From Fulvimarina manganoxydans (GTDB lineage: Bacteria; Pseudomonadota; Alphaproteobacteria; Rhizobiales; Rhizobiaceae), in assembly GCF_900176465.1 (NCBI RefSeq), contig NZ_FWXR01000002.1, positions 248,001-312,000 on the forward strand: a stretch of DNA of 64,000 nt, in the 5' to 3' direction. Position 1 is the stretch's first letter, and each line of letters starts with the position of its first letter. Shown here one piece after another: positions 8,315 through 17,289 of the stretch. The position numbers and the translations under genes are program-made. A model generated the notes under the pieces. That model was not told where the DNA came from, searched no databases, and was given only the letters and a program-made list of their open reading frames with translations.

Positions 8315-9658
8315 ATGATGCCCGTCCCGAAAGGAAACTCAGACTTGTCGAATGCGATAGTCCGTAGGGCGACCACCGGTTTCAGCGTCCTTCTTCTCAC
8401 AATCGGCCTGATCGGGCCCTTTTCGGGCCATGCGATCGCGGCTGACGCCGCCAAGCCCGAACCATCGAGCATGGCCTCGATCGTCGTCGACCTTAAAAGC
8501 GGTAAGGTCCTCTCCGCCGACCATGCCACGGAGCGGCGCTATCCGGCTTCCACGACGAAGCTGATGACCGCCTATCTCGTCTTGAAGGCGCTCCATGTGG
8601 GCAGCGTCAATATGGACACGCCCGTCGTCATGACGCGGCGTGCGGCGATGGAAGCACCCTCCAAGATGGGCTTCGAGCCAGGCTCGGTCATGCGCCTCGA
8701 CAATGCGTTGCGCATGATGCTGGTCAAGTCGGCGAACGACATCGCCTACGCTATTGGCCAGACGCTCGGCAACGGGTCCATGGAGACCTTTGTCGCCATG
8801 ATGAATCGCACGGCCGGGCTCCTCGGCATGCGCGACACGACCTTCGTCAATCCGAACGGTCTGCCGGGCGAGGGACAGCATTCCAGCGCCAAGGATCTCG
8901 CTATTTTGGCCATGGCAATCCGCAAGGAATTTCCGGGCTATCTCGACTATTTTGGCACCGAGGCGATCGCCTATGGCAACGCCGTCATGAAGAATGGCAA
9001 CAAGCTGCTCGGCCGCTATGACGGGGCCGACGGCATGAAGACCGGCTATATCTGCGCCTCAGGTTTCAATCTCGTCTCTTCGGCCACGCGCGGCGACCGC
9101 ACGCTGGTGGCCGTCGTTCTAGGTGCAAACGGCACGATCGAGCGCGAAAGCCGCTCGGCCGAAATCTTGGAGGCTGGTTTCAAGACCGATCCGGCAAACG
9201 CCGAGAAGACCGTGAAGCAGCTGCCCATCGACAATGGCGAAACGGTGGATATCAGTGACTATATCTGCTCTCGGGCCGGACGCACGGCGCGAGCCAATGA
9301 CCGGGTTGAGGACCGCAACGATCCCGATGAGGTCTATGGCTCACCCTATCTGACCGAGCTGAAGCGGGCTCCGAAGACGGTCCGCGTGTCTCTCGGCGGC
9401 GCGGCGGCCGGGCCGAATTTCGATGCCGGCATTACGATGATCCCGAGCTACGGCATTCCGCTGCCTCGTTGGCGGCCGGCCCAGCCCCAGGATCACGAGA
9501 ATCTCCTTGCGGCGGCCATGCTGCGCGAGAGCGTAGACGTGCCGGGCCAAGAGGCGGAAGCCGGCGATCGCGGCGAAGCCCACGATAACGCGTCCGGTGC
9601 CGATCTGGAGGCCACCCACAACGGCATCCCCCTGCCGCGCCCGCGTCCGAGCCGCTAG
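8315..9658 (+). CDS. D-alanyl-D-alanine carboxypeptidase (S11, DacA/DacF type)
   Basis: A penicillin-binding protein trimming the terminal D-Ala from peptidoglycan pentapeptides in the periplasm. The active-site motifs are all present: S79-T-T-K82, S139-A-N141 and K242-T-G244 (numbering from the ATG used). A hydrophobic signal segment (FSVLLLTIGLIGPF) precedes AIAADA. Start is uncertain: the ATG at 8315 has no clear Shine-Dalgarno, while an in-frame TTG at 8345 is preceded by AAGGAA at good spacing and gives a compact signal peptide. The C-terminal tail after about residue 350 is proline-rich with two repeats of the GIPLPR(W/P)RP type, a common alphaproteobacterial extension. A CobW GTPase gene follows 91 bp downstream. 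Confidence 0.93.
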   Translation: MMPVPKGNSDLSNAIVRRATTGFSVLLLTIGLIGPFSGHAIAADAAKPEPSSMASIVVDLKSGKVLSADHATERRYPASTTKLMTAYLVLKALHVGSVNMDTPVVMTRRAAMEAPSKMGFEPGSVMRLDNALRMMLVKSANDIAYAIGQTLGNGSMETFVAMMNRTAGLLGMRDTTFVNPNGLPGEGQHSSAKDLAILAMAIRKEFPGYLDYFGTEAIAYGNAVMKNGNKLLGRYDGADGMKTGYICASGFNLVSSATRGDRTLVAVVLGANGTIERESRSAEILEAGFKTDPANAEKTVKQLPIDNGETVDISDYICSRAGRTARANDRVEDRNDPDEVYGSPYLTELKRAPKTVRVSLGGAAAGPNFDAGITMIPSYGIPLPRWRPAQPQDHENLLAAAMLRESVDVPGQEAEAGDRGEAHDNASGADLEATHNGIPLPRPRPSR

Positions 9659-9749
9659 CGGCATCGGCTGCGAGCCGTTAGCCGCATCTTGACTCGACAC
9701 CGCTGGCGAGCGCTTGCCTTTGGGCTGGCAAACCGCCATTTGCGGCCTC

Positions 9750-10925
9750 ATGTCCGACCATTCGACCGCATCTGCCGCCCGACCCATTCGTCTCACGCTC
9801 CTGACCGGCTTTCTGGGGGCGGGGAAGACGACGATCCTCAATCGCCTTCTCGCCGAGCCAGGGCTGACCGACACAGCGGTTGTCGTCAACGAGTTCGGCG
9901 AGATCGGCATCGACCAGATGCTCGTCGAGGCCGAGACCAGCGATGGGCTGATCGAATTGTCCGACGGGTGCCTCTGCTGCTCCGTGCGCGGCGAGCTCGT
10001 CGAGACCCTAATCCGGCTTGGCGAGCGTGGAACCCTGGCGCGGGTGGTGGTCGAAACGACCGGCCTTGCCGATCCCTCTCCGATCCTCGCCGCCCTGATG
10101 GCCGATCCCGATCTCCAGCGTCATTACGTGCTCGACGGTGTCGTCTGCGTCGTGGACGCGCTGGCCGGCCCGGACAATCTGATGAGCCGTGCCGAAGCGA
10201 GACGACAGCTTGCGGTGGCCGATCGCATCGTGCTCACCAAACGCGATCTCGCGGAGCCGGAAGCCCTGTCTCGTCTGGACGCGCTGATAGCTCGAATCAA
10301 CGCTTCGGCGGTGCGCCTGTCGTCCGAGACGTCGGAGATGCTTGCCCCCCGCATTCTCGATTGCGGTCTCGCGCGCGCCGATGGCACGCTCGCCGATCCC
10401 AGAGCCTGGCTCGGCGTCGTGTCCGGGCACGCCCCATCGGATGCGCGGGACGCGATGGCGCAGAAGCCGGCGTCCGACGAGGATCATGAAAGCCCGGTGC
10501 GGGACGACCATGATCCCCATCATGAACATGGTCACCACCATCACGGCGATGTCCGGTCGTTCTCGCTGCGCCATGACGGGCCGATCGAAGAAGAAGCGCT
10601 CGCCTCCTTCCTCGAACTATTGTCGGCATTCGAGGGCGATCGGCTGTTGCGCATGAAAGCGGTGGTTCAGACCCGGCGTCAGCCCGAGCGACCCCTGGTC
10701 CTCCACGGCGTCCGGGGCTTCCTCCATCCGCCGGCCCGGCTTCCCGCATGGCCGGGCGGCGAGCCGGACGGCGCGCGTCTCGTCCTGATCGGCGAGAATC
10801 TGGACGAGCGACGGGTCCGCGATCTCTTTGCGGCCTTTACCGGCGGGCTTCGATCCGACGCGCCCGACCGGGCCGCGGTCGAGGACAATCCCCTGGCGAT
10901 CCCAGGCTTTCGCTTCGGCGGGTGA
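9750..10925 (+). CDS. CobW/COG0523 family GTPase (metallochaperone-type)
   Basis: A 391-residue G3E-family GTPase. Walker A GFLGAGKTT, the metal-binding CLCC in SDGCLCCSVRGEL, the Walker B-like VVETTGLADPSP and the guanine-recognition TKRD are present. Between the GTPase and C-terminal CobW_C domains is a histidine/aspartate-rich linker (around DDHDPHHEHGHHHHGD, near residues 252-267), typical of zinc chaperones (ZNG1/YeiR-like) rather than of cobalamin synthesis. No cobalamin genes are nearby. Start ATG at 9750 gives the normal length. Position after a D,D-carboxypeptidase gene suggests co-transcription. A role in zinc delivery is inferred from family and composition. Confidence 0.92.
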   Translation: MSDHSTASAARPIRLTLLTGFLGAGKTTILNRLLAEPGLTDTAVVVNEFGEIGIDQMLVEAETSDGLIELSDGCLCCSVRGELVETLIRLGERGTLARVVVETTGLADPSPILAALMADPDLQRHYVLDGVVCVVDALAGPDNLMSRAEARRQLAVADRIVLTKRDLAEPEALSRLDALIARINASAVRLSSETSEMLAPRILDCGLARADGTLADPRAWLGVVSGHAPSDARDAMAQKPASDEDHESPVRDDHDPHHEHGHHHHGDVRSFSLRHDGPIEEEALASFLELLSAFEGDRLLRMKAVVQTRRQPERPLVLHGVRGFLHPPARLPAWPGGEPDGARLVLIGENLDERRVRDLFAAFTGGLRSDAPDRAAVEDNPLAIPGFRFGG

Positions 10926-10959
10926 CGCTCGATGTCGAATGGGATGCGGGGTGGTCCCG

Positions 10960-11190
10960 TCAGTGTCCCGTCGCCTCGATGACGAAGCACAAGCGGTTCT
11001 CGCCCTCGCGGGTCATTTCGACGAGGCGGTGGCCGGCTTCGTTGCAGAAATGCGGAATGTCGATCGCGGCCATCGGATCGTCGGCGAGAATGGTCAGGCG
11101 TTCGCCTTTCGTCATCGTCAGCAAGGCTTTGCGCGTCTTGAGCGTCGGCAAAGGGCACTTGAGGCCGCGAAGGTCGAGGGATTGGGTCAT
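10960..11190 (-). CDS. TusA/SirA-family sulfurtransferase-like protein
   Basis: A 76-residue protein of the TusA fold. The CPLP motif with the reactive cysteine (LRGLKCPLPTLKTRKAL) sits near the N-terminus, followed by the conserved DDPMAAIDIPHFC segment (D-P-x-A-x-x-D-I-P). Family members relay persulfide sulfur for tRNA thiolation or other sulfur transfer. Start ATG at 11190 is preceded by GGAGACGCC; a start eight codons upstream is weaker. It is convergent with the CobW gene with only 34 bp between stops. Partner unknown. Confidence 0.9.
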   Translation of the reverse strand: MTQSLDLRGLKCPLPTLKTRKALLTMTKGERLTILADDPMAAIDIPHFCNEAGHRLVEMTREGENRLCFVIEATGH

Positions 11191-11401
11191 GGCGTCTCCG
11201 AAACGAATCCCCATTTAGCGGACGAGCGATCAGGGGCGGAAGGGCTTCGACGGCCCGACGATCCGCATCGATCATGGCTAAAGCGCCAGGCAAAAGAGTG
11301 AATACCGATTTTTCGGCCGCCCGGTGCTACATCAAGGTAATCGAGAGCATATGGCGATGCCGATTGGTCGCCTGATGCTCTGGGGCATAAAGGGAGTGCG
11401 G

Positions 11402-11953
11402 ATGAGCGACTACGCGATCGAGCCGGATACCATCGTCGAATTCTGGCGCGAGGCCGGACCGGAAAAATGGTTCGAGAAGGACGAGGCTTTCGACGAGACG
11501 ATTCGAAGCCGCTTCCTCGACATTTATGAGCGCGCCGCGCAGGGTTTGCTGGATGATTGGCTGGAAGAGCCGACGGGTGCGCTGGCGCTGATCATTCTCC
11601 TCGATCAATTCCCGCGCAACATGTTTCGCGGCACTCCGCGCGTCTATGCGACCGACGACAAGGCTCTGGCCATCGCCAAACGGGCTCTGGAGCGCGGCGA
11701 CCATGAAACGGTCGCGGAGGACGTGAACCAGTTCCTCGCCATGCCGCTGATGCATTCGGAAGATCTCGCCGATCAGGAAGCCTGCATCGAATGGATGGAG
11801 CGTGTGGGAACCGAAGAGAATGTGAAATTCGCCCGGCATCATCGCGATATCGTCGCGCGGTTCGGTCGCTTCCCCCATCGCAACGACGTGCTCGGGCGCA
11901 CCTCGCGGCAGGAAGAAGAGGCATTTCTCTCCGAAGGCGGGTTTGCCGGCTGA
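11402..11953 (+). CDS. DUF924 family protein
   Basis: A 183-residue soluble helical protein of the DUF924 family, recognisable from the start (IVEFWREAGPEKWFEKDEAFD), the central LALIILLDQFPRNMFRGTPRVYATD and the C-terminal HRDIVARFGRFPHRNDVLGR. The tetratricopeptide-like family occurs in bacteria and eukaryotes, and no biochemical function is established. Start ATG at 11402 follows an AGGGAG Shine-Dalgarno. It is monocistronic. Confidence 0.9.
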   Translation: MSDYAIEPDTIVEFWREAGPEKWFEKDEAFDETIRSRFLDIYERAAQGLLDDWLEEPTGALALIILLDQFPRNMFRGTPRVYATDDKALAIAKRALERGDHETVAEDVNQFLAMPLMHSEDLADQEACIEWMERVGTEENVKFARHHRDIVARFGRFPHRNDVLGRTSRQEEEAFLSEGGFAG

Positions 11954-12244
11954 AACCGGCAGACCTTTGCAAGCAATACCTTCTAAGCTCCGTTGGTTTG
12001 CGTGCTCTCGGCTCGGCGGACGTCGACATGCAAAGAAGGCAGCGTCGATGAAATCTTAAGGTCGTAGCGGCATCCTGCGTTTGGTGGGGCGCCGTGATTG
12101 CGCCCGTGCCGTCTGGATGAGAGCGCGGGGCGAGGACATGGGTGCCGACATTCTCGGCCATCCGCCGCGTCGCCAACGGAATCGAGACTGTCGGGCGTTC
12201 GGGTTCGAACGTCTGACCGTCTATGGACGAGGGTCGAAATACCG
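11954..12244. other. Spacer upstream of acyltransferase gene
   Basis: About 290 bp without a convincing gene. Part of it might code for an N-terminal extension of the following acyltransferase, whose frame is open from about 12098. A T-arm-like GGTTCGAAC near 12200 is not part of a cloverleaf. Confidence 0.4.
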
Positions 12245-13516
12245 ATGGGAGCCGTACCGCTTTTCGCCGCCAAGGTCTTGCCAGCCGCGACTCCGTCGGC
12301 TGGCGATCCGTTGGTGGGGACGTCGGCGCCCTTGCCTCTTATCGATTTCGAGCCGGAGGGAGCCCGGAAGGGCCGGCGCCTGACGGTTTATCAGCCAGGC
12401 GACGCCTTCGATCTCGTCGATGAACTCGTCCATCTCGCGAATCGATCGATCGAGAAGAACGTCTTCTTCGATCCGCGTTTTCTGGTTCCGGCCATGCCGC
12501 GTCTCGACGAGCGCGCCGTGCGGCTTCTGGTGATGCGAGACGAGGCCCCGGGCCGCAGCCGGCTTCGGCTTCTGATGCCCTTTTCGATCGAGAAAGCCGG
12601 CCTTTTCGGTCGCCACTCGACCATTCGCGCCTGGAGCCATCCCTTCGGACCGCTGGGGACGCTTCCGCTCGATGGCGACGACCCAGTCGGGACGGTGACG
12701 GATTTTCTGACCGGCCTTGCGAACCCCGCCCTCGGTTGGCCGCAGATCCTGGTTCTGCCGGATGTGCGTACGAATGGGGCCATGGCCGCCGTGATGGATG
12801 AGGCGGCGCGTTGCCTCGGCCTTCCCATTGTAACCACCAATCGCACCAGCCGGGCGGCTCTCGAAAAACGCGGCCTGCCGGCGCTCAGTCAGCGCCCCGA
12901 AAGCAAGCGACGGCGCGAGCTTGAACGATGCCGCCGGCGGCTTGAGGCGCAAGGCACCGTTTCGGTTTCGATTGCCCGTGAACCGGAGGCCTTCCGCCTC
13001 GCCTTGGAAGACTTCTTCATTCTGGAAGCCAGCGGCTGGAAGGGGCAGGCGCGCAGCGCTCTGATTTCCGATCGCTTCCGCGCCGCCTTCGCCCGCGAAG
13101 CCCTCAACGCTTTGGCGGCCAAGGACAAGGCCCGCATCTTCAGCCTCCGGCTGGGCGATGAACCGATTGCCAGCCTCGTGATCCTTGTCGACGACGGGGA
13201 GGCCTATGCCTGGAAGAGCGCCTATGACGAGCGCTTCGCCAAGGTATCGCCGGGCCATCTGATCATGGCCGAGGCAACCCGCGCGCTGATCGCCGATCCG
13301 ACGGTGCAGCGCGCCGATTCCTGCGCCGTTCCCGATCATTTCGTCATGAATCGGTTCTGGCAGGATCGCATCGACATTGGCACGCTGGTCGTCGGCCTCC
13401 AACCGGGCCTCCATGATGCGGTCGATCGGGCGGCGAAAGGCCTTGCGAGCCGCAAACGCACTCAGAACCGGGTGCGGATTCTCCGTCAGCGCCTTCAGGC
13501 AGCGTTCACCGGCTGA
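12245..13516 (+). CDS. GNAT-fold acyltransferase of the CelD/BcsL (FemAB-like) type
   Basis: About 423 residues. The C-terminal half has the BioF2-like acetyltransferase_6 pattern: a basic segment (ESKRRRELERCRRRLEAQG), then FFILEASGWKGQARSAL, and a strand/loop series ending in YDERFAKVSPGHLIMAEATRALI, as in CelD/BcsL and FemAB-like proteins that modify exopolysaccharide or cell-wall precursors. The N-terminal half is less conserved. The reading frame is open further upstream; I chose the ATG at 12245, which has no strong Shine-Dalgarno, so the start is uncertain. No polysaccharide genes adjoin it. Substrate unknown. Confidence 0.82.
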   Translation: MGAVPLFAAKVLPAATPSAGDPLVGTSAPLPLIDFEPEGARKGRRLTVYQPGDAFDLVDELVHLANRSIEKNVFFDPRFLVPAMPRLDERAVRLLVMRDEAPGRSRLRLLMPFSIEKAGLFGRHSTIRAWSHPFGPLGTLPLDGDDPVGTVTDFLTGLANPALGWPQILVLPDVRTNGAMAAVMDEAARCLGLPIVTTNRTSRAALEKRGLPALSQRPESKRRRELERCRRRLEAQGTVSVSIAREPEAFRLALEDFFILEASGWKGQARSALISDRFRAAFAREALNALAAKDKARIFSLRLGDEPIASLVILVDDGEAYAWKSAYDERFAKVSPGHLIMAEATRALIADPTVQRADSCAVPDHFVMNRFWQDRIDIGTLVVGLQPGLHDAVDRAAKGLASRKRTQNRVRILRQRLQAAFTG

Positions 13517-13851
13517 TCTGCCAAGGCCCGACGGCAATTTCCGGCTCCATGGTCTTCATTGCGAGATGGGGCGAAGGGATTCCAGCAAATCGGGAACGTG
13601 CCGAGAAAACGGCGGCTAAAGACGCTGACGCATTGAGCCGCCGAGACGTTCAAAGATCCGCAGGCAGCTTGAGCGTCGTTTGCGCAAGTCACCGGACGAG
13701 GATCGACCGGAAGGGGCAATACATTTGGCTGGCGGTATGAATCGCCTGCACTCGCGGATTTTTCCGATTCCGGTTCGCGATACGGAGCGTTTTTTGTCCG
13801 AAACCGTTGGAGATGAAAGGATCGTTTTCCAACGGAATGGAGATAGCTTCT
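13517..13851. other. Intergenic region upstream of PRC-barrel gene
   Basis: 335 bp between two rightward genes. No supported coding frame or RNA was found. It presumably carries the promoter of the PRC-barrel protein gene; an AT-rich patch around 13758-13800 is the likeliest place. Confidence 0.4.
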
Positions 13852-14262
13852 ATGAAGCGTATGACTGTCGCAATCGCCCTTTTTGGCCTGACCATGGCCA
13901 GCGCGCAGCAGGCCGCCGCGCAGGATCAGACCAGCGGAACGGCCACGCCGTCGGCATCGGCCAATGTCCTCGTGCCGATCGAGAAGGACGATGTTCCAGT
14001 CAATTCGCTCAATCTGATGGTGGATCAGGTCGAGGATCTCGATGTGATCGGTGCCGACGGTAAGGCCATTGGCGAGGTCGAGGACGTCCTGGGCGATCAG
14101 ACCGGTCAGCCCAAGGCGGTCGTCGTCGAGGTCGGCGGCTTTCTCGGCGTCGGCGAAAAGAACGTCATCCTCATGTTGAACGATGTTTCCCTCGATATGG
14201 GCAAGCTTCGCACTCAGTTGACGAAAGAGCAGATCGAGACGCTCCCCGAATATGGCGGGTGA
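13852..14262 (+). CDS. Exported PRC-barrel domain protein
   Basis: A 136-residue protein with a Sec signal peptide (MKRMTVAIALFGLTMASAQQ, cleavage likely after AAA) and one PRC-barrel domain spanning roughly residues 53-115 (VEDLDVIGADGKAIGEVEDV, then AVVVEVGGFLGVGEKNVIL). Start ATG at 13852 has GGAGA nine bases upstream. Periplasmic PRC-barrel proteins are common in rhizobia, often stress-linked, but no function is established. A rho-independent terminator shared with the convergent carbonic anhydrase gene follows. Confidence 0.88.
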   Translation: MKRMTVAIALFGLTMASAQQAAAQDQTSGTATPSASANVLVPIEKDDVPVNSLNLMVDQVEDLDVIGADGKAIGEVEDVLGDQTGQPKAVVVEVGGFLGVGEKNVILMLNDVSLDMGKLRTQLTKEQIETLPEYGG

Positions 14263-14303
14263 TGGCCGACGCCGTCACAGGCATGCCATGGCTGATCGAA
14301 GCG

Positions 14304-14335
14304 GAGGCGGGGCCGAAGGGCCGCCGCCTCTCTTT
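14304..14335. terminator. Bidirectional rho-independent terminator
   Basis: GAGGCGGGGCC-GAA-GGGCCGCCGCCTC forms a GC-rich hairpin followed by TCTTTG on the plus strand. It lies between the stop codons of the convergent PRC-barrel and carbonic anhydrase genes. Confidence 0.6.
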
Positions 14336-14345
14336 GTGCCTTGAT

Positions 14346-15149
14346 CTATTCGATCGCGGAGAGAAGTTCGGGCGCTGTCACAAGTGGGCGCACGCCATGG
14401 GCGTGGTTCTCTTCGAAGATATTGCCTTCGGCGGCCCATTCATGCAGCGACTGAATGTCGAGCTTGGCGCAATTGGGTCTGACGCTCCAGGTCACCTGAA
14501 GCGGTGAGCAGACCGACTGGCTGTATTTCGGACCCGTCGTCGAGCCAGCGAAGACGACCGGCTCGCCGGTGCCGCTCGGCAGAGCTTTGGGCTGGTGATG
14601 CCCATCGGGCGAAGGGCCTTCATAGATGAAATCGTTGAAATCGAGGCCCTCTTCCGGGTTGTTCGCCAGAAGAAAGACTTGGGATTCAACCCGCAATTGC
14701 GGATTGGCGCAGCTTTCCGAAAGGCAGGCGCCGAGACCTGGGCCCGGCGTGACGTTGCAAGACGTATAGACCCAGTGGACCTCCACCGTGTCGCCCGGCT
14801 TGGCGCCATGAAAGGCCCCATGCCCGTGAGCCGGGTCTTCCAACTCCTTCAACGACAAGGTTCCGGTCGTGTTGCATTGATAGCCGCTGGGGCCGCTGCT
14901 CGGCGCGTAGATCTCGAAGCCAGGTCCCCTATGTTCGGCATTAGCATGGGCGTGGATGTTGCACAGATTGAGCTTTTCGGCCGGTGGCGCGATATTGAAA
15001 AACTGCGCGTTCGCACCGCGCTTCATCGAAATGTCTCGGGGCGCCTGAGGGCCATAGCCGCGGCAAAGGCCCGCCGCCTCGCTCGATTGAAGCGTGACGG
15101 CAGCGAAAGCGGTCGCCAGAAGCGCCGTCCATCCTGCGTGGCGTTTCAT
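14346..15149 (-). CDS. Delta-class carbonic anhydrase (CA_like), exported
   Basis: A 267-residue secreted protein with an N-terminal signal peptide (LLATAFAAVTLQSSEA) that matches my memory of the bacterial delta-class carbonic anhydrase family. The diagnostic stretch is LNLCNIHAHANAEHRGPGFE (residues 60-79), holding H66, H68 and H73 as zinc-ligand candidates, and a downstream VEVHWVYTSC (H125) segment. Cysteines at 29, 63, 92, 131, 142 and 147 suggest disulfides, consistent with the periplasm. It would convert CO2 to bicarbonate outside the cytoplasm. The class is best known from diatoms, and bacterial members are less studied. Downstream of a YitT gene in the same direction, but separated by about 250 bp. 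Confidence 0.78.
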   Translation of the reverse strand: MKRHAGWTALLATAFAAVTLQSSEAAGLCRGYGPQAPRDISMKRGANAQFFNIAPPAEKLNLCNIHAHANAEHRGPGFEIYAPSSGPSGYQCNTTGTLSLKELEDPAHGHGAFHGAKPGDTVEVHWVYTSCNVTPGPGLGACLSESCANPQLRVESQVFLLANNPEEGLDFNDFIYEGPSPDGHHQPKALPSGTGEPVVFAGSTTGPKYSQSVCSPLQVTWSVRPNCAKLDIQSLHEWAAEGNIFEENHAHGVRPLVTAPELLSAIE

Positions 15150-15397
15150 CGAACTGTCCTCGTCGTCAAGGGTGGTCTCCCCAGAACCGCCCCATCAGCG
15201 ATGCTGCCGAGACGTTGTGGCACTAGCCGAACGATAGACGGGTCAGGCTGAAAAACTCTTAAGACGATATACGAAATACGTTTTTCTGCTTCGTAAGACC
15301 TGCGACGGACTGGCTCGACAGATTGAAAATCGCTTCACATGGGCGCGAATGATTGGGGCGCGGGGGCCTCGAAACGAGGGGCTCGGTGCGGGCTTGG

Positions 15398-16132
15398 CTA
15401 TTTTGCGATGTAGCGGTCGGTTCGGTGGTTGATCGCGAGGAATCCGTTCAGACAAACGGCGCCCAGGATGGAATAAAGAACTGCCCGTCTGTCGACCACG
15501 GTGAAGGCGAGACCAAGAATGCAGAGATCGATGGCAAGCTGCGTCAGTCCGGCCCGCCAACCTAGCTTGTCTTGGAGGAAGATCGCCAGAATGCCGGCGC
15601 CGCCGAGGCTCGCGCGATGGCGGAAGAGGGCAAGGAGCGCAAAGCCGATGAGAAGCCCCGCCGTCACTGCGCCAATGAGAGGATGAATGTCGGCAAACGT
15701 TAGGAAATCCGGCTGCACGGCCGTCATCACTGAAAGAAGGGCGATGGCGATGAATGTCTTGATGGTGAAGGCCCGGCCCATCCGCGTAATGGCGAGCGCG
15801 TAAAAGGGGAGATTGATCAGGAAGAAGGCGAGGCCCACATTGATGCCGAAGGCATAGGAGGTGATGAGGGCAAGACCGGCGACGCCGCTCGTCAGAAAGC
15901 CGAGATGCGACAGGATCGCAATCCCGAGCGTTGCCAGAACCGTACCGGTAACGATGGCCTGTGCATCTTCGAGCGGGGTGTGGTGTGTTGATGTGGCGTG
16001 CCAATCCCCGAAGCGCCAGCGGATTGGACGCAGCTCCGTTTCTGGCGACGTCGAACCGGCGGGCGAGGGCGTATTCTCAGGCGTTTCGTCGCTCGAAGCC
16101 ATGCCTGCACCCGTCCTGTTCATTCCTTGCAA
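15398..16132 (-). CDS. YitT family membrane protein
   Basis: An integral membrane protein of about 234-244 residues with five to six hydrophobic helices beginning near residue 55 (AIVTGTVLATLGIAILSHLG) and the family's TSGVAGLALITSYAFGINVG motif early on. YitT/DUF161 proteins are widespread inner-membrane proteins of unproven transport role. The hydrophilic N-terminal about 50 residues is rich in P, S, T and E. ATGs at 16132, 16123 and 16102 are all possible starts. Monocistronic. Confidence 0.87.
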   Translation of the reverse strand: MQGMNRTGAGMASSDETPENTPSPAGSTSPETELRPIRWRFGDWHATSTHHTPLEDAQAIVTGTVLATLGIAILSHLGFLTSGVAGLALITSYAFGINVGLAFFLINLPFYALAITRMGRAFTIKTFIAIALLSVMTAVQPDFLTFADIHPLIGAVTAGLLIGFALLALFRHRASLGGAGILAIFLQDKLGWRAGLTQLAIDLCILGLAFTVVDRRAVLYSILGAVCLNGFLAINHRTDRYIAK

Positions 16133-16267
16133 TCCTTCTTTCGCGAAAGCGGTACGGCCGTTGAGCGAGCCCTTCGCCGCTGCGCTGCAGCAAATCCTAT
16201 GCCCAGGCGAAGAGTTTGAAAAGGCGAGGCCTCGCGGCTGGCCGCCGCCGACCTATCTTTGCCTCTC

Positions 16268-17278
16268 ATGAAGCCTGACGATCTCCTGCGCCCGACGCCT
16301 AGCGGCCTCTACTGCCCGCCCGGCGACTTCTATATCGACCCGGTCGCAAAGGTGGATCGGGCGCTGGTTACCCATGGCCATGCCGATCATGCCCGGCCCG
16401 GCAATCGGTCTGTGATGGCGACGCGCGAAACGCTTGACATCATGGCTTTGCGCTATGGCGAGGATTTCGCCGAGACGCGGCAGGTGGCGACCTTCGGCGA
16501 AAGGGTCCGCATCGGCGAGGTGGATGTGAGCTTTCATCCGGCCGGGCATGTTCTCGGTTCGGCGCAAATTCGCGTGGCCTGGAAAGGCTTCGTCATCGTC
16601 GCGAGCGGCGACTACAAGCGTCGGCGCGATCCGACTGCCGAAACCTTCGAGCCGGTTTCCGCAAATGTCTTCATTACCGAGGCGACCTTTGCTCTGCCGG
16701 TCTTCCGCCATCCCGATACGGGTGCGGAGATCCAGAAGCTCCTCGCCTCGATGAAGCGCTTTCCGGAGCGCGCGCATCTCGTCGGCGCTTACGCTCTGGG
16801 CAAGGCACAGCGGGTCATTCGGGAGGTTCGCATCGCTGGCTATGACGAGCCGATCTATATTCACGGCGCTCTTGCCAAGCTCTGCGGCTATTATCAGGAC
16901 AAGGGCATCGATCTCGGCGAGCTGCGGCCGGCGACGATCGAAGGCGGGCGCAAAGGCGATTTCGCCGGCGCGCTGATCGTCGGCACTCCCTCGGCCTTCG
17001 CCGATCGCTGGGCACGGCGTTTTCCCGATCCCGTCGCAAGCTTTGCCTCCGGTTGGATGCGCGTGCGCCAAAGAGCGCGGCAACGGGGTGTGGAATTGCC
17101 TCTGATCCTATCCGACCATGCCGATTGGGACGAACTCACCCAAACGATCGCGGATGTTGGTCCCGAAGAGGTCTGGGTCACCCACGGGCGGGAGGAAGCA
17201 CTGGTGCGTTGGTGCGAGATGTCAGGTCGTCGGGCGCGCCCCTTGCATCTCGTCGGCTATGAGGACGAGGCCGAATAG
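16268..17278 (+). CDS. Ligase-associated DNA exonuclease (metallo-beta-lactamase fold)
   Basis: A 336-residue nuclease of the SNM1/CPSF-like metallo-beta-lactamase group. Visible are the HGHADHARPG zinc motif, HPAGHVLGSAQI, the SGDYKRRRDPTAE region, and the late motifs LSDHADWDEL and VTHGREEALVRW. The close match is to the bacterial exonuclease usually encoded beside an ATP-dependent DNA ligase and a helicase. Here neither partner follows: the gene ends in a spacer with a palindromic repeat and a convergent small gene. Start ATG at 16268 was chosen over a TTG three codons upstream. Confidence 0.88.
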   Translation: MKPDDLLRPTPSGLYCPPGDFYIDPVAKVDRALVTHGHADHARPGNRSVMATRETLDIMALRYGEDFAETRQVATFGERVRIGEVDVSFHPAGHVLGSAQIRVAWKGFVIVASGDYKRRRDPTAETFEPVSANVFITEATFALPVFRHPDTGAEIQKLLASMKRFPERAHLVGAYALGKAQRVIREVRIAGYDEPIYIHGALAKLCGYYQDKGIDLGELRPATIEGGRKGDFAGALIVGTPSAFADRWARRFPDPVASFASGWMRVRQRARQRGVELPLILSDHADWDELTQTIADVGPEEVWVTHGREEALVRWCEMSGRRARPLHLVGYEDEAE

Positions 17279-17289
17279 GTTGTTGCGAG

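Noticed and set aside
12185-12225. tRNA-like GGTTCGAAC segment
   Set aside because: No acceptor, D or anticodon arms can be paired around it.
15250-15300. Possible fifth, degenerate copy of the multi-hairpin repeat
   Set aside because: The minus strand has TTACGAAGC...AACGTATTTCGTAT, vaguely like the distal hairpin, but stems do not pair consistently and the upstream hairpins are missing.
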